Positions 10,708 through 19,759 of a DNA stretch of 64,000 nt are shown here, one piece after another. Under the pieces are notes generated by a model that was not told the origin of the DNA, did no database searches, and saw nothing but the letters and a program-made list of their open reading frames with translations. The position numbers and the translations under genes were made by a program. Source of the stretch: Chania multitudinisentens RB-25. GTDB lineage: Bacteria > Pseudomonadota > Gammaproteobacteria > Enterobacterales > Enterobacteriaceae. Location: the NCBI RefSeq assembly GCF_000520015.2, contig NZ_CP007044.2:496001-560000 (forward strand), read 5' to 3'. Every line of letters starts with the position of its first letter. The first letter of the stretch is position 1.

Positions 10708-12024
10708 TCAGTAAGTTTCCGGCTGACAGACAAGTGGGCGTTTTTTTCTTACGATAACGGTGGCAGCCCAATAAAATACGCTGGCAACAACCAAAGAATT
10801 GAGTGCTGGAATGCCTGCCTCTACCAAAAAGCCCACCGCGGCACCCATTGCACAGGCGGCAATGGCCGTCCAACCGATTGAAGGCGTATTGCCAGAACCA
10901 GGGAGTTGCCCTGAAGCGCGGGATTCATCCAATACTTTGCGGTAGGTTCGAATAATGAAGTATTCAACCAGCATGATGCCCACGATAGGCGGAAATACAA
11001 TGCCCATTAGCTCCAAAAATCCAATAAAGCGATCCAGAATACCCAGGATCGACAGCGTTGTACCCACGGTGCCAATAGCCAGAGTAGTAAAGATATAGTT
11101 TATTTTGATACCAAAAATAGACTCAATCGCATTCGCCAAGCCTAATGAAGAACAATAGAGATTCAGGTCATTGATCCGCAGAGTTGAAAATATCGCAATA
11201 GTTAACCCGACACCACCGGCCGCCATCGACATAATCGACACCACATCGGACACATTTAACGCACGAGCAAGTGCAATGGCCAATCCGTTCAGTACGAACT
11301 CTCCAGCAACAATAGTAAGTACCGTCATCCCCAGGACCTGTTTCCTATTACTGACATACCGAGCGATATCCGGCGTTTGTAACGCGGCAAGAATATAGGC
11401 ACCAATAATAATAGTGATTGCGCCACTAATGCTGATAACCTCACCATTAGGCTTGCTTTGTAATAGTACGGAAATATCCTGGTTTGATAAGGCGAGCCAG
11501 GAGACATAACAAATACCAATGATAAACACGGGTACGCCGATCCGGGCAATAAAACGCAGCGCTTTGAAACCGATAGCCACCAAAATGGTCAGCCCGATAC
11601 CCACAATGGCCACGGAAGCATTAAACCCCAAGCGGTGGTCCAGGGCAAAATCCAGCGATTTGCCGAAGATAGCGGTCTGAACACCGAACCATCCCATCAG
11701 GCTGATGGCTATCATAATGCCAATGAATGCCGAGCCAATGCGACCAAAACCGCACCATCTGGAAAGCAGGCTACATGACATCCCTTCCTGCATCCCGGCA
11801 AGCCCCATGCCATACGTAATCACGCCACAGATGATGCTGGCGATACCAATAGCAATATAGGCATCCAGCACCGACATACCGTGCCCCAGAGCCGCTCCCA
11901 GCATAAACTGGTCAAGTGCTGTAAGCATACCCGCGTGAACAAGTGCTACTCCCCAAAATGGCAACCGCTTATTCAGTGGTACGCGTTTCAGTGCATATTC
12001 ATCACGTTGATTTCCTTCCGACAT
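10708..12024 (-). CDS. NCS1-family permease (cytosine/purine permease-like)
   Basis: A 438-residue inner-membrane protein with about 12 hydrophobic segments, similar in layout to CodB-type nucleobase:cation symporters. Typical features are an N-terminal cytosolic tail (YALKRVPLNKRLPFWGVALVHAG), the helix-breaking early segment GLAGMQEGMSCSLLSRWCGFGRIGS, and the middle ALQTPDIARYVSNRK, which corresponds to the conserved D-x-x-R/RY region of NCS1 carriers. The start at 12024 has AAGGA about 10 bases upstream and begins 13 bases after the stop of the LuxR-type regulator, so the two form an operon. The substrate is not determined; cytosine, a purine or a related heterocycle is likely by family. 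Confidence 0.85.
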   Translation of the reverse strand: MSEGNQRDEYALKRVPLNKRLPFWGVALVHAGMLTALDQFMLGAALGHGMSVLDAYIAIGIASIICGVITYGMGLAGMQEGMSCSLLSRWCGFGRIGSAFIGIMIAISLMGWFGVQTAIFGKSLDFALDHRLGFNASVAIVGIGLTILVAIGFKALRFIARIGVPVFIIGICYVSWLALSNQDISVLLQSKPNGEVISISGAITIIIGAYILAALQTPDIARYVSNRKQVLGMTVLTIVAGEFVLNGLAIALARALNVSDVVSIMSMAAGGVGLTIAIFSTLRINDLNLYCSSLGLANAIESIFGIKINYIFTTLAIGTVGTTLSILGILDRFIGFLELMGIVFPPIVGIMLVEYFIIRTYRKVLDESRASGQLPGSGNTPSIGWTAIAACAMGAAVGFLVEAGIPALNSLVVASVFYWAATVIVRKKRPLVCQPETY

Positions 12025-12037
12025 AACTTCATCATCC

Positions 12038-12715
12038 TTAAATGTACTTGGTGCCCCTGAAAACAAACTCTTCGGGTAAATAACAGTCCAGACCGATATT
12101 GGCCGAATATTCCAGAAACTGGCCGAGCGATGAGACATTGGCTTTTTGATAGATGGCGGCAATATGATTTTGAACTGTTCTTTCAGCCAGAGACAGGCGT
12201 TTGGCTATCTGTTTGGCGGTATTTTTATTAATTAGAAAAAAAACGATCCGCAGCTCTGCCGAAGTGAAAATATCTGTGGGTGGGATGCTGCTGACAAATT
12301 TACCCAGTTTGTTGTCCACATACTCAAGTGGCGTAAACAGTTTGAATGGCACTGAACTCCATACTGTCCCAATGACTTTGTCTTCAAGATAGACCGGATG
12401 CTTATCACAGACATAAGGAGTCAGGTTGCTTTCACCATACCAATTATAGGTTTCAATAATAGAGATAGACTGCTTATTATCAATAACCTTTTCATCCTGG
12501 GCCTGGTACTGATCGGCGAACTCACTCCAGCCTACCGGGATCTCCTCGTCATGTCGGCCAGCAATATCAAATCCCTTAGGGATAATGTTATAACGCAGCG
12601 CAGCTTCATTCATATAAACATTCAAAAAGCTGTCATCTCTGATTGCCCAGGGAGTATCAATCATTTCTAATAAAGGTATCAACTCTTCCAGACTTTGCTT
12701 CACATGGTATGCCAT
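12038..12715 (-). CDS. LuxR-type HTH transcriptional regulator with PAS-like sensor region
   Basis: A 225-residue protein. Residues about 10-130 resemble a PAS-type ligand or signal domain of the kind found in enterobacterial LuxR regulators (begins LEELIPLLEMIDTPWAIRDDS). Residues about 150-205 form the LuxR helix-turn-helix: FTSAELRIVFFLINKNTAKQ followed by IAKRLSLAERTVQNHIAAIY. There is no receiver domain and no obvious acyl-homoserine-lactone pocket signature. AAGGA lies 8 bases before the ATG. It is co-oriented with, and 13 bases from, the NCS1 permease and probably regulates it. Confidence 0.85.
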   Translation of the reverse strand: MAYHVKQSLEELIPLLEMIDTPWAIRDDSFLNVYMNEAALRYNIIPKGFDIAGRHDEEIPVGWSEFADQYQAQDEKVIDNKQSISIIETYNWYGESNLTPYVCDKHPVYLEDKVIGTVWSSVPFKLFTPLEYVDNKLGKFVSSIPPTDIFTSAELRIVFFLINKNTAKQIAKRLSLAERTVQNHIAAIYQKANVSSLGQFLEYSANIGLDCYLPEEFVFRGTKYI

Positions 12716-13096
12716 TTATTCATCCTTAATTTTTTCATACAAATAGTTAATTGCATCATAAGGTAAAACTCCTTTCAGAGTTATGAGTATTTTTTACTCA
12801 TGTTAACTTTAAAAAGAAAGAATAAACTGATTTCATATCATTATTTGGACAGTTATCACTCCTCATACACAGTGAGGATACACTGCCTCGATATATATTA
12901 AAATTAAATTACTTTCTTAATTCTATATTTCTTTTCTCTATAAAAACACCAGGGAAAACTTTACCAAAAAGTATAAAAGCCCGTGGCTCAGCGGTTGAGG
13001 GCGTTATGCCTCACTTACGGGCCACTACGCTATCACAGTCGCTCGGCCAGACGACCGTTCTCCGCCGACGCCCCATCCCCTGTATCAGCAACAAAA
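12716..13096. promoter_or_regulatory. AT-rich promoter region of the LuxR/NCS1 operon and 3' region of the GntR gene
   Basis: About 380 bases. The left two thirds (12716-12970) are strongly AT-rich and hold the presumed promoter of the regulator-permease operon, including an imperfect repeat around gagttatgagtattttttac. The right part holds the terminator-like hairpin listed separately. No ORF is supported. Confidence 0.35.
12972..13022 (-). terminator. Terminator-like hairpin after the GntR regulator
   Basis: On the minus strand, GCCCGT (13022-13017) pairs with ACGGGC (12984-12979) and is followed by TTTTATAC. An inner TGAGG/CCTCA stem lies within the loop. It sits 75 bases downstream of the GntR stop. 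The outer stem is short and the loop is long, so efficiency is uncertain. Confidence 0.45.
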
Positions 13097-13825
13097 TCAG
13101 ATATTTTTATGCTTAAGAACAATACTGCAGGTGTACCTTCCGGCAGGGTGCAATGATACTGTGGTTTCATAGGTTTGCCCCTGCCCATTAATATAGCGGC
13201 GTATAATCCTCATCGCCGGTGAACCTGGTTCAACGCCTAATATTTTGGCAATTTTTACCGGTACGCCAACCGCAGTAATTGACTGATGAACCTCATGGCT
13301 CCGAATGCCGTAGTGCTTTTCAATTAATGAACTGATTAGCGCATAAGGATCGTTGCGGATCAGTTTGCCAATTTTTGCAAATGCGGTACTGGTGTAACTG
13401 TCAGTCCAGCAGATAGGCGTATTTTGCGTCTGGGAATCTTCACGAATGCTGGCAACGTGCAGCCAGCGCGAACCTGGCGCGCATCCTATCAGCTGAGATA
13501 ATTCAAAGTCTGCTACGACCTCATCAACTTTTTTTACGACGCGTAAATTATTGCTGGCCAGGGTCAGCAGATCCTCCAGCGAAGCCAGAGGGTGATTCTG
13601 CATTTCTGGTTTGTGTTCGCAAACCGTTGTCCCGGCCCCCTTGCGGCGGCTGATAAGCCCCTGTTCCGTCAACTCCCGTAGCGCCTCCCGAACCGTATGG
13701 CGGCTCACCTTCCATGTTTCACACAGCTCCATCTCTGTAGGGAACGGCGTTCCCGGGGGGTATTTACCTTGGGTAATATCCTGCTCCAGTTCATGGGCCA
13801 TGCGCTTATACAGAGGCTCTTTCAT
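13097..13825 (-). CDS. GntR/HutC-family transcriptional regulator
   Basis: A 242-residue regulator. Residues about 3-70 are the GntR winged helix (LYKRMAHELEQDITQGKYPP, then FPTEMELCETWKVSRHTVRE and a GAGT wing). Residues about 95-235 are the UTRA effector-binding domain (DSYTSTAFAKIGKLI, GVEPGSPAMRIIRRYI). The start MKEPLYKR at 13825 matches where family proteins normally begin; an upstream in-frame ATG would add 30 unsupported residues. It is divergent from the fumarate-lyase-like gene and the DASS transporter. Inverted repeats between them are probable operators, so it likely represses these two genes and responds to their substrate or an intermediate. Confidence 0.9.
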   Translation of the reverse strand: MKEPLYKRMAHELEQDITQGKYPPGTPFPTEMELCETWKVSRHTVREALRELTEQGLISRRKGAGTTVCEHKPEMQNHPLASLEDLLTLASNNLRVVKKVDEVVADFELSQLIGCAPGSRWLHVASIREDSQTQNTPICWTDSYTSTAFAKIGKLIRNDPYALISSLIEKHYGIRSHEVHQSITAVGVPVKIAKILGVEPGSPAMRIIRRYINGQGQTYETTVSLHPAGRYTCSIVLKHKNI

Positions 13826-13893
13826 AGTTTTACTCTTCAAAAAGTTAATGATCGACATCACAAAGATGAGCGATAGAACTTCCCTGCTCTTAG

Positions 13894-13937
13894 TATGGAT
13901 ATTATAAATGTCCATACATATTTAAAATGTACGGACA
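13894..13937. promoter_or_regulatory. Overlapping inverted repeats, candidate GntR operators
   Basis: TATGGATATT (13894-13903) and AATGTCCATA (13907-13916) form one inverted repeat with one mismatch. TGTCCATACA (13909-13918) and TGTACGGACA (13928-13937) form a second, again with one mismatch. All share a TGTCCRTA-like half-site. They lie between the divergent GntR gene and the lyase gene. Confidence 0.55.
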
Positions 13938-14063
13938 AATAAAGGCAGAGTTTCAAGCAGCTTTCACCGTGGGTTTTTACCATTTCTGGTTCTCAAATAC
14001 GGACCATTACTGCTTTTTTCTCGCCTGGAAGTTTAACATCAATTAGCTCATTCAGGAGTACCT

Positions 14064-15416
14064 ATGGCTTCAAATATGCTTGATTCGGTTCTGTTCAGAG
14101 ACTCTTTCGGTACGCCAGCAATGCGTGCTGTTTTTGACGACCGAGAGCTTATTCGCAAATACGTTGAAGTGGAAATTGCACTGGCGCAAGCACAAGCAAA
14201 GTGTGGGGTTATTCCCCAGGCCGCCGCTAATGAAATTGCCGCGAAGTGCAATGCGGATACGCTGGACTTTGATTTGTTGCGCCATGAAACCGAAATTGTT
14301 GGCTATCCCATTTTGCCGCTAGTACACCAGATCTCTAAACAGGCAGGAGAATCTGGTGGCTATGTACACTGGGGAGCGACCACCCAGGACATCATGGATA
14401 CCGCTGTTGTACTGCAAATTCGCGATGCCTTTGACATCATAGAAAGTGAAATAGACCGCTTACGCCACGTGCTGGCGGATCTGGCACTCCGCTATCGCGA
14501 TACGCCGATGGCAGGAAGAACACATCTGCAACAGGCGCTGCCGATTACCTTTGGCTATAAAGCTGCAATTTGGCTCGATATGTTTGAACGGCACGCCGAG
14601 CGTCTTGAGCAGGCTCGCCCGCGTATTCTGGTCGGCGAGTTTGCCGGAGCAGCCGGTACCCTCGCCTCGCTGGGCGATAAGGGGCTGGATGTGCAGGAGG
14701 TGATGATGGGGATCCTGAAACTGGGAGTCCCGTCTTCGACCTGGCATGTTGCCCGCGATGGTTTTGCTGAAGCAACGAACCTGCTGGGCCTGATGACCGG
14801 CTCGCTTGGCAAGATTGCTTACGATGTGATGCTCCTCGCCGCCAACGAAATTGGTGAACTTTATGAACCGTTCGTTAAAGGCCGCGGAGCCAGCAGCACC
14901 ATGCCGCAAAAACGTAATCCGATCTCCAGTGAACTCATGCTGGCATGCGCCAAGGGCGTGCGGCAGCAGGCAGGCCTAATGTTGGATGCAATGGTTCAGG
15001 ATCTTGAACGTGCTACCGGCCCCTGGCATGCGGAGTGGCTTGCTATCCCAGAGAGTTTCATTCTGTCGGCGGGTGCGCTGCATCAGGCCAACTTCATGCT
15101 CAGTGGCCTGGTTGTTGACGAAGTGGCCATGACCAGAAATCTCGATATGTCAAAAGGCCTGATTGTTGCTGAAGCCGTCATGATGGGGCTTGCGCCTTAC
15201 ATTGGGCGCCAGGATGCGCATGACGTAGTTTATGACGCATGCCGCACCGTCAATGAAAAAGGCGGCAGACTGGCCGATGTTCTGAACAGCATGCCTGCCA
15301 TCTCCAGCCGTCTTGATCCCCAGATTATTGAGCGTCTCACCAACCCGGCGAATTATCTGGGAATGGCGCCGCAAATGGTGGATCGCGTTCTGGCAAAATT
15401 TGCAAAACGGCAATAA
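14064..15416 (+). CDS. Fumarate-lyase-superfamily enzyme (PurB/PcaB-like)
   Basis: A 450-residue class-II fumarase/argininosuccinase-superfamily enzyme. The signature GRGASSTMPQKRNPISSE near residues 276-293 holds the mobile catalytic-serine loop. HWGATTQDIMDTAV near 111 and GRTHLQQALPITFGYK near 153 are the two other conserved blocks. The gene name could equally be adenylosuccinate-lyase-like or 3-carboxymuconate-cycloisomerase-like. It is unlikely to be housekeeping PurB, because it sits beside a DASS carboxylate transporter and under its own GntR regulator. A role in elimination from an imported dicarboxylate or amino-carboxylate is therefore more plausible. AGGAG lies before the ATG. Confidence 0.85.
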   Translation: MASNMLDSVLFRDSFGTPAMRAVFDDRELIRKYVEVEIALAQAQAKCGVIPQAAANEIAAKCNADTLDFDLLRHETEIVGYPILPLVHQISKQAGESGGYVHWGATTQDIMDTAVVLQIRDAFDIIESEIDRLRHVLADLALRYRDTPMAGRTHLQQALPITFGYKAAIWLDMFERHAERLEQARPRILVGEFAGAAGTLASLGDKGLDVQEVMMGILKLGVPSSTWHVARDGFAEATNLLGLMTGSLGKIAYDVMLLAANEIGELYEPFVKGRGASSTMPQKRNPISSELMLACAKGVRQQAGLMLDAMVQDLERATGPWHAEWLAIPESFILSAGALHQANFMLSGLVVDEVAMTRNLDMSKGLIVAEAVMMGLAPYIGRQDAHDVVYDACRTVNEKGGRLADVLNSMPAISSRLDPQIIERLTNPANYLGMAPQMVDRVLAKFAKRQ

Positions 15417-15440
15417 CTCTCAGGAAATAAGGAGGTCTAT

Positions 15441-16862
15441 ATGCCATCCGCTCAATCAGCACGAAAATCAGCGATTGCTTTTCTGGTTCCGGTTGTTCTA
15501 GGAGCCGCTATCTGGTTTTTTCCGGTTCCGGAAGGATTAACGCCCCAGGGATGGCATATGTTTGCCATCTTTGCCGCGACTATTGCGGCGGTGCTTACTC
15601 AGCCTCTCCCGTCTGGAGCGGTGATGCTGATAGCACTTTGCGTGGTGATATTTACTAAAACGCTGCCGGAATCGAAAGCGCTTTCGGGATTTGCATCCGG
15701 TACGGTGTGGTTAATCTTCTGCGCGTATGTACTCTCGTTGGGATTTGTCACCTCGGGACTGGGGAAACGCATAGCCTATAAAATGCTGTCTCTTTTTGGA
15801 GGCAGTAGCCTGGGTATCGCTTACTCGCTTGGGATATCCGATCTGGTGATGGCCCCGGCGATGCCGTCGGTAACGGCTCGTTCAGGCGGGATTATATTTC
15901 CCATCGCGCGCTCAATTAACGAGGTATTAGGATCTTCCCCAGGAGAGTCAGGTAAACGCATTGGTGATTTTCTAACCATGGTTTGCTTCCAGTTTACACC
16001 GATCACCGGGGCCATATTCCTGACCGGAATGGCCGCGAACCCACTGATAGGAAGCCTCGCGAAAAGCTCACTCGGTATCGAAATAACGTGGGGAGGCTGG
16101 TTTATCTCCGCCGTGGTTCCTGCCATGGTCTGCTTCTGCCTGATGCCTTTACTGGTCTACAAGTTGCTGAATCCACAGCTCAAACGCACGCCTGAAGCGA
16201 AAGCTATGGGCAAAAAGTCGCTGGCTGAGTTGGGAGCAATGAGCAGTGCGGAAAAGAAAGTCTCTCTGGGCTTTGTACTGGCCCTGATTGGCTGGGGAAC
16301 CAGCTTGATTACTGGCCTTTCAGCCACCTCTGTAGGTCTGGGACTGGCCGCCTATCTATTTGCCTCAAAGGCGGTGAGCTGGAAAGCATTGCTTAACGAT
16401 CATGCGGCCTGGGATACCGTTATCTGGTTCAGCGTCATCATTTCGCTGGCGAGTGGGCTTGCCGATCTTGGCTTTATAAAGTGGATGACCACCAGACTCG
16501 GCAGCAGCATGCAGGGCTTTAGCGCCATGGGGGCCTTTATCCTGTTGGGGCTTATCTATATTTACGTCCACTATCTGTTTGCGACTGCAACTGGCCATGT
16601 CGCGGCCCTATATGCGCCCTTTGCCGCAACGGCTATTGCGGCCGGTGCACCGCCGATGATGGTGGCAATATGCTTTGGTATTTTCAGTAATTTAATGTGG
16701 GGTAATACGGAATATGGCGGTGGGCCTGGGCCCATCTATTTTGCCCAAGGCTATTTTGAACGCCCGAGGTTTTACTGCATAAACCTGTGCGTTGTCACGT
16801 TTAACGTGATCCTCATATTTGCCGTTGGTATGGTATGGTGGAAAATGCTCGGTTATTACTGA
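15441..16862 (+). CDS. DASS-family anion:Na+ symporter (CitT-like)
   Basis: A 473-residue inner-membrane carrier with about 12-14 hydrophobic segments, matching the divalent anion:sodium symporter family (CitT/TtdT/plastid dicarboxylate-translocator type). Recognisable blocks are GWHMFAIFAATIAAVLTQPL near the N-terminus, SDLVMAPAMPSVTARSGGI near residue 132, ATATGHVAALYAPFAATAIA near 379, and the C-terminal MWGNTEYGGGPGPIYFAQGY. AGGAGG precedes the ATG, and the gene begins 24 bases after the lyase stop, so it is the second gene of a two-gene operon. The substrate is probably a di- or tricarboxylate. Confidence 0.9.
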   Translation: MPSAQSARKSAIAFLVPVVLGAAIWFFPVPEGLTPQGWHMFAIFAATIAAVLTQPLPSGAVMLIALCVVIFTKTLPESKALSGFASGTVWLIFCAYVLSLGFVTSGLGKRIAYKMLSLFGGSSLGIAYSLGISDLVMAPAMPSVTARSGGIIFPIARSINEVLGSSPGESGKRIGDFLTMVCFQFTPITGAIFLTGMAANPLIGSLAKSSLGIEITWGGWFISAVVPAMVCFCLMPLLVYKLLNPQLKRTPEAKAMGKKSLAELGAMSSAEKKVSLGFVLALIGWGTSLITGLSATSVGLGLAAYLFASKAVSWKALLNDHAAWDTVIWFSVIISLASGLADLGFIKWMTTRLGSSMQGFSAMGAFILLGLIYIYVHYLFATATGHVAALYAPFAATAIAAGAPPMMVAICFGIFSNLMWGNTEYGGGPGPIYFAQGYFERPRFYCINLCVVTFNVILIFAVGMVWWKMLGYY

Positions 16863-16979
16863 TTTCATCCCGATAAAGTTTATCTTTTAAATTTCTCGCC
16901 CAACAACAAAGGACTACGGGCTGTGAGGCGCACAGAGTTTGTGTGATCCTTCTCATGTTACAGAGTTGTTATGTTGACC

Positions 16980-16997
16980 TATCTACTCGAGTAGATA
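16980..16997. promoter_or_regulatory. Perfect 18-bp palindrome upstream of the MHS transporter
   Basis: TATCTACTCGAGTAGATA reads the same on both strands. It lies about 155 bases before the transporter start, in the 290-base gap after the DASS gene. Its function is unknown; an operator is the simplest guess. Confidence 0.4.
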
Positions 16998-17060
16998 CAC
17001 TCACTGACGAAGAATAAAAATAAAGCAGTACTCAATTCATCAGGTACAAAGTGAGCGCCA

Positions 17061-17120
17061 AACGCTTTACGCAATATTAACAGTAATATAAGTTTCGTTA
17101 ACCATTTGGCATAAAGCGTT
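17061..17120. promoter_or_regulatory. Pair of AACGCTTTA-type elements, candidate LacI-family operators
   Basis: AACGCTTTACG (17061-17071) and, on the opposite strand, AACGCTTTATG (17120-17110) match at 10 of 11 positions and flank the likely promoter of the transporter gene. The central CG and pairing suit a LacI-family regulator, and such a gene lies two positions downstream. The link is inferred. Confidence 0.4.
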
Positions 17121-17153
17121 ATCAGGATACATCCAACACCAGGGAGACTTTCT

Positions 17154-18557
17154 ATGGCACCACTTGATGTACCTGCAAGCACCCGTTCATCGGCGGAGCA
17201 ATTTGCAGCAGAAGAAAGGTTAAGCACTCCTGAAGGGAAGAAGGATTTCTGGCGTGCAACATTTTCATGCTGGCTGGGAACGGCCATGGAATATGCTGAT
17301 TTTGCCCTCTACGGTCTTGCCGCAGGGATTATCTTTGGTGATGTGTTTTTCCCGAATGCCACACCGGTTATCGCCCTGTTATCGAGCTTTGCCACCTATT
17401 CGGTCGGGTTTGTTGCCCGTCCGATAGGGGCACTGTTCTTTGGCTGGCTGGGGGATCGTAAAGGACGCAAGATCGTCATGATCGCGACGATTACCCTGAT
17501 GGGCCTCTCAACAACGTTGATTGGCCTGATCCCCAGCTATGCCAGTATTGGCGTCTGGGCGCCGACCTGTCTCGTCATACTGCGCTTTATGCAGGGATTA
17601 GGGGCTGGGGCCGAGCTTTCAGGCGGAACGGTGATGCTGGGCGAATATGCACCCGCTAAAAGACGGGGGCTGGTGTCTTCGGTCATCGCCCTGGGTTCCA
17701 ATAGCGGTACGCTGCTGGCCTCACTGGTCTGGTTGCTGGTTCTGCAGATGGATAAAGAGAGCCTGCTGGCCTGGGGATGGCGTATTCCTTTCCTCTCCAG
17801 TGTGCTGATTGCAGCGGTGGCGTTGTTTATTCGCCGTTATATGCGCGAAACTCCGGTTTTTGAAAGACAGAAAGCCCTGCTGGAAGCCCAACGCCAGCAA
17901 GTTCTCAGCACGAACAGCGTACCGGCGAAAGAGCAAGACACGCGCAGTTTCTGGCAAAAGAGCCGGGCGTTCTGGACCATGGTGGGTCTGCGCATTGGTG
18001 AAAACGGCCCTTCCTATCTGGCACAAGGCTTCATTATTGGCTATGTGGCCAAGGTGCTGATGGTGGATAAATCGGTGCCGACATTGGCAGTGTTTATCGC
18101 GTCCGTGCTGGGTTTTCTGATTATCCCGCTGGCGGGATATCTGTCTGACCGCTTTGGTCGGCGGATTGTCTATCGCTGTTTCTGCCTGCTGTTGATGCTG
18201 TATGCCTTCCCGGCGTTTACCCTGCTGGATACACGGGAACCCGTGATCATTATCCCAACCATCGTTATCGGTATGGGGCTGGCGTCACTGGGGATCTTCG
18301 GTGTGCAGGCGGCATGGGGCGTTGAGTTATTCGGCGTCACCCATCGCTACACAAAAATGGCGGTAGCCAAAGAACTGGGGTCTATTCTCTCGGGGGGCAC
18401 CGCGCCACTCGTGGCTGCGGCGATGCTGTCTTACACCGGACACTGGTGGCCGATTGCCGTTTATTTCTCGGTGATGGCCGGGATTGGGTTTATCACGACC
18501 TTCTTCGCACCAGAAACCCGGGGGCGTGATCTGAATCTGCCAGAAGATGCAATTTAG
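17154..18557 (+). CDS. MHS-type major facilitator transporter
   Basis: A 467-residue inner-membrane protein of the metabolite:H+ symporter branch (ProP/KgtP/ShiA type). The start of the first helix is WLGTAMEYADFALYGLAAGI. The loop 2-3 signature GWLGDRKGRK lies near residue 101, and RFMQGLGAGAELSGGTVMLG near 144. The loop 8-9 repeat is DRFGRR. The cytosolic N-terminus is about 35 residues long. GGGAG precedes the ATG. It heads a three-gene set with a LacI regulator and a nucleoside hydrolase, so a nucleoside or similar glycoside is a reasonable substrate guess, although MHS carriers more often carry organic acids or betaines. Confidence 0.88.
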   Translation: MAPLDVPASTRSSAEQFAAEERLSTPEGKKDFWRATFSCWLGTAMEYADFALYGLAAGIIFGDVFFPNATPVIALLSSFATYSVGFVARPIGALFFGWLGDRKGRKIVMIATITLMGLSTTLIGLIPSYASIGVWAPTCLVILRFMQGLGAGAELSGGTVMLGEYAPAKRRGLVSSVIALGSNSGTLLASLVWLLVLQMDKESLLAWGWRIPFLSSVLIAAVALFIRRYMRETPVFERQKALLEAQRQQVLSTNSVPAKEQDTRSFWQKSRAFWTMVGLRIGENGPSYLAQGFIIGYVAKVLMVDKSVPTLAVFIASVLGFLIIPLAGYLSDRFGRRIVYRCFCLLLMLYAFPAFTLLDTREPVIIIPTIVIGMGLASLGIFGVQAAWGVELFGVTHRYTKMAVAKELGSILSGGTAPLVAAAMLSYTGHWWPIAVYFSVMAGIGFITTFFAPETRGRDLNLPEDAI

Positions 18558-18710
18558 GATTATTCATCCTTGATAACACCATCAGGCATAACGGTATTAT
18601 GTTAATTACTCTGGGAATGTATCCCGCATAATGCTTTACTGAATCGAAAGGGCAGGTCTGTTTACTGGCTTGCCATTCTTTCAGTATGACCAACAAGGTA
18701 GAGAGACTGA

Positions 18711-19733
18711 GTGGGAGAACAACGTTCTCATCGCGTAACACGCAAGGATGTAGCGAGAGAAGCCGGTACATCTGTTGCTGTCGTCAGTTACGTCATCAAC
18801 AATGGCCCCCGGCCTGTCGCAGAAACAACGAGACAAAGAGTGCTTGCTGCGATAAAAACGCTCGGTTATCGGCCCAATGGCATTGCCAGGGCGCTGGTTT
18901 CCGGTGTGACGCAGACCTACGGTTTAGTGGTTCCCAATATTTCCAATCCGTTTATCTCTTCTCTCGCGCATGCCTTACAGCAGGAAGCACTTACCAACGG
19001 GCGGGTTTTGTTGCTGGGGGATGCCAGTGATGATCAACTGCGTGAGCTGGAGATTATCCACAAACTGTTGCGCCGCCAGGTTGATGGGCTCCTGTACTAC
19101 AGTGTCGATCGCCATCCCCATCTTGAACTGATCCAGTCCAGTAATACGCCCTGTGTCATGCTGGAGCACGTTGCACCAGAGCTGAATATCAGCAGTGTCT
19201 GTGTCGATGAACGTGCTGCGGCCTGCCAGGCGACACAACACCTGATCGAGCATGGCTATCAGGAGATTGCCATTATCTGCGGACCGCTTGACATGCTCAA
19301 TACGCAGGATCGTCTGAACGGCTGGCGTGATGCCTTGCAACAGGCGGGCCTGGAGGCTTCTGATGAATGGATTTTCCCGACCGCCTATACCCGTGCCGGT
19401 GGGTATGACGTTACCCGGTACATGTTGCAGAAACACCGCCCCCGAGCGATCTTCGCCACGAATGAGATGCAGGCTTTCGGCTGTCTGCGTGCGCTGGCCG
19501 AGCAGAATATTGCTGTTCCAGATGAGATGGCGCTGGTGTGTTTTAATGCGACTGAAGCATCACACTATTGCGTCCCTTCACTCACTGCCGTATGCCAGCC
19601 TGTCAGCCGCTTGGCTAAAACCGCGATTAGCCTGTTGCAGGAATGGGACGGTGAAATCCGCTGCTGTGAATTTGCGTTTGAACTGCGGATTGGTGAATCC
19701 TGTGGTTGTGCGGTCAAGAAAGACACAAAATAA
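18711..19733 (+). CDS. LacI-family transcriptional regulator
   Basis: A 340-residue regulator starting at a GTG (GAGAG a few bases upstream). Residues about 8-60 form the helix-turn-helix and hinge: VTRKDVAREAGTSVAVVSYV, then the hinge helix GYRPNGIARALVSG. The rest is a periplasmic-binding-protein-like effector domain (YGLVVPNISNPFISSLAHAL near 66). The C-terminus carries CCEFAFELRIGESCGC, a cysteine-rich ending. It lies between the MHS transporter and the nucleoside hydrolase, all on the plus strand, and probably regulates both in response to a nucleoside-type ligand. Confidence 0.9.
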   Translation: MGEQRSHRVTRKDVAREAGTSVAVVSYVINNGPRPVAETTRQRVLAAIKTLGYRPNGIARALVSGVTQTYGLVVPNISNPFISSLAHALQQEALTNGRVLLLGDASDDQLRELEIIHKLLRRQVDGLLYYSVDRHPHLELIQSSNTPCVMLEHVAPELNISSVCVDERAAACQATQHLIEHGYQEIAIICGPLDMLNTQDRLNGWRDALQQAGLEASDEWIFPTAYTRAGGYDVTRYMLQKHRPRAIFATNEMQAFGCLRALAEQNIAVPDEMALVCFNATEASHYCVPSLTAVCQPVSRLAKTAISLLQEWDGEIRCCEFAFELRIGESCGCAVKKDTK

Positions 19734-19759
19734 CACGATGATAAAAAAGAAGATAACGT

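Noticed and set aside
12975..13025. tRNA-like 5' sequence (GTGGCTCAGCGGTTGAG)
   Set aside because: It lacks a T-arm and acceptor pairing. The segment is better explained as a terminator-like hairpin of the GntR gene on the minus strand.
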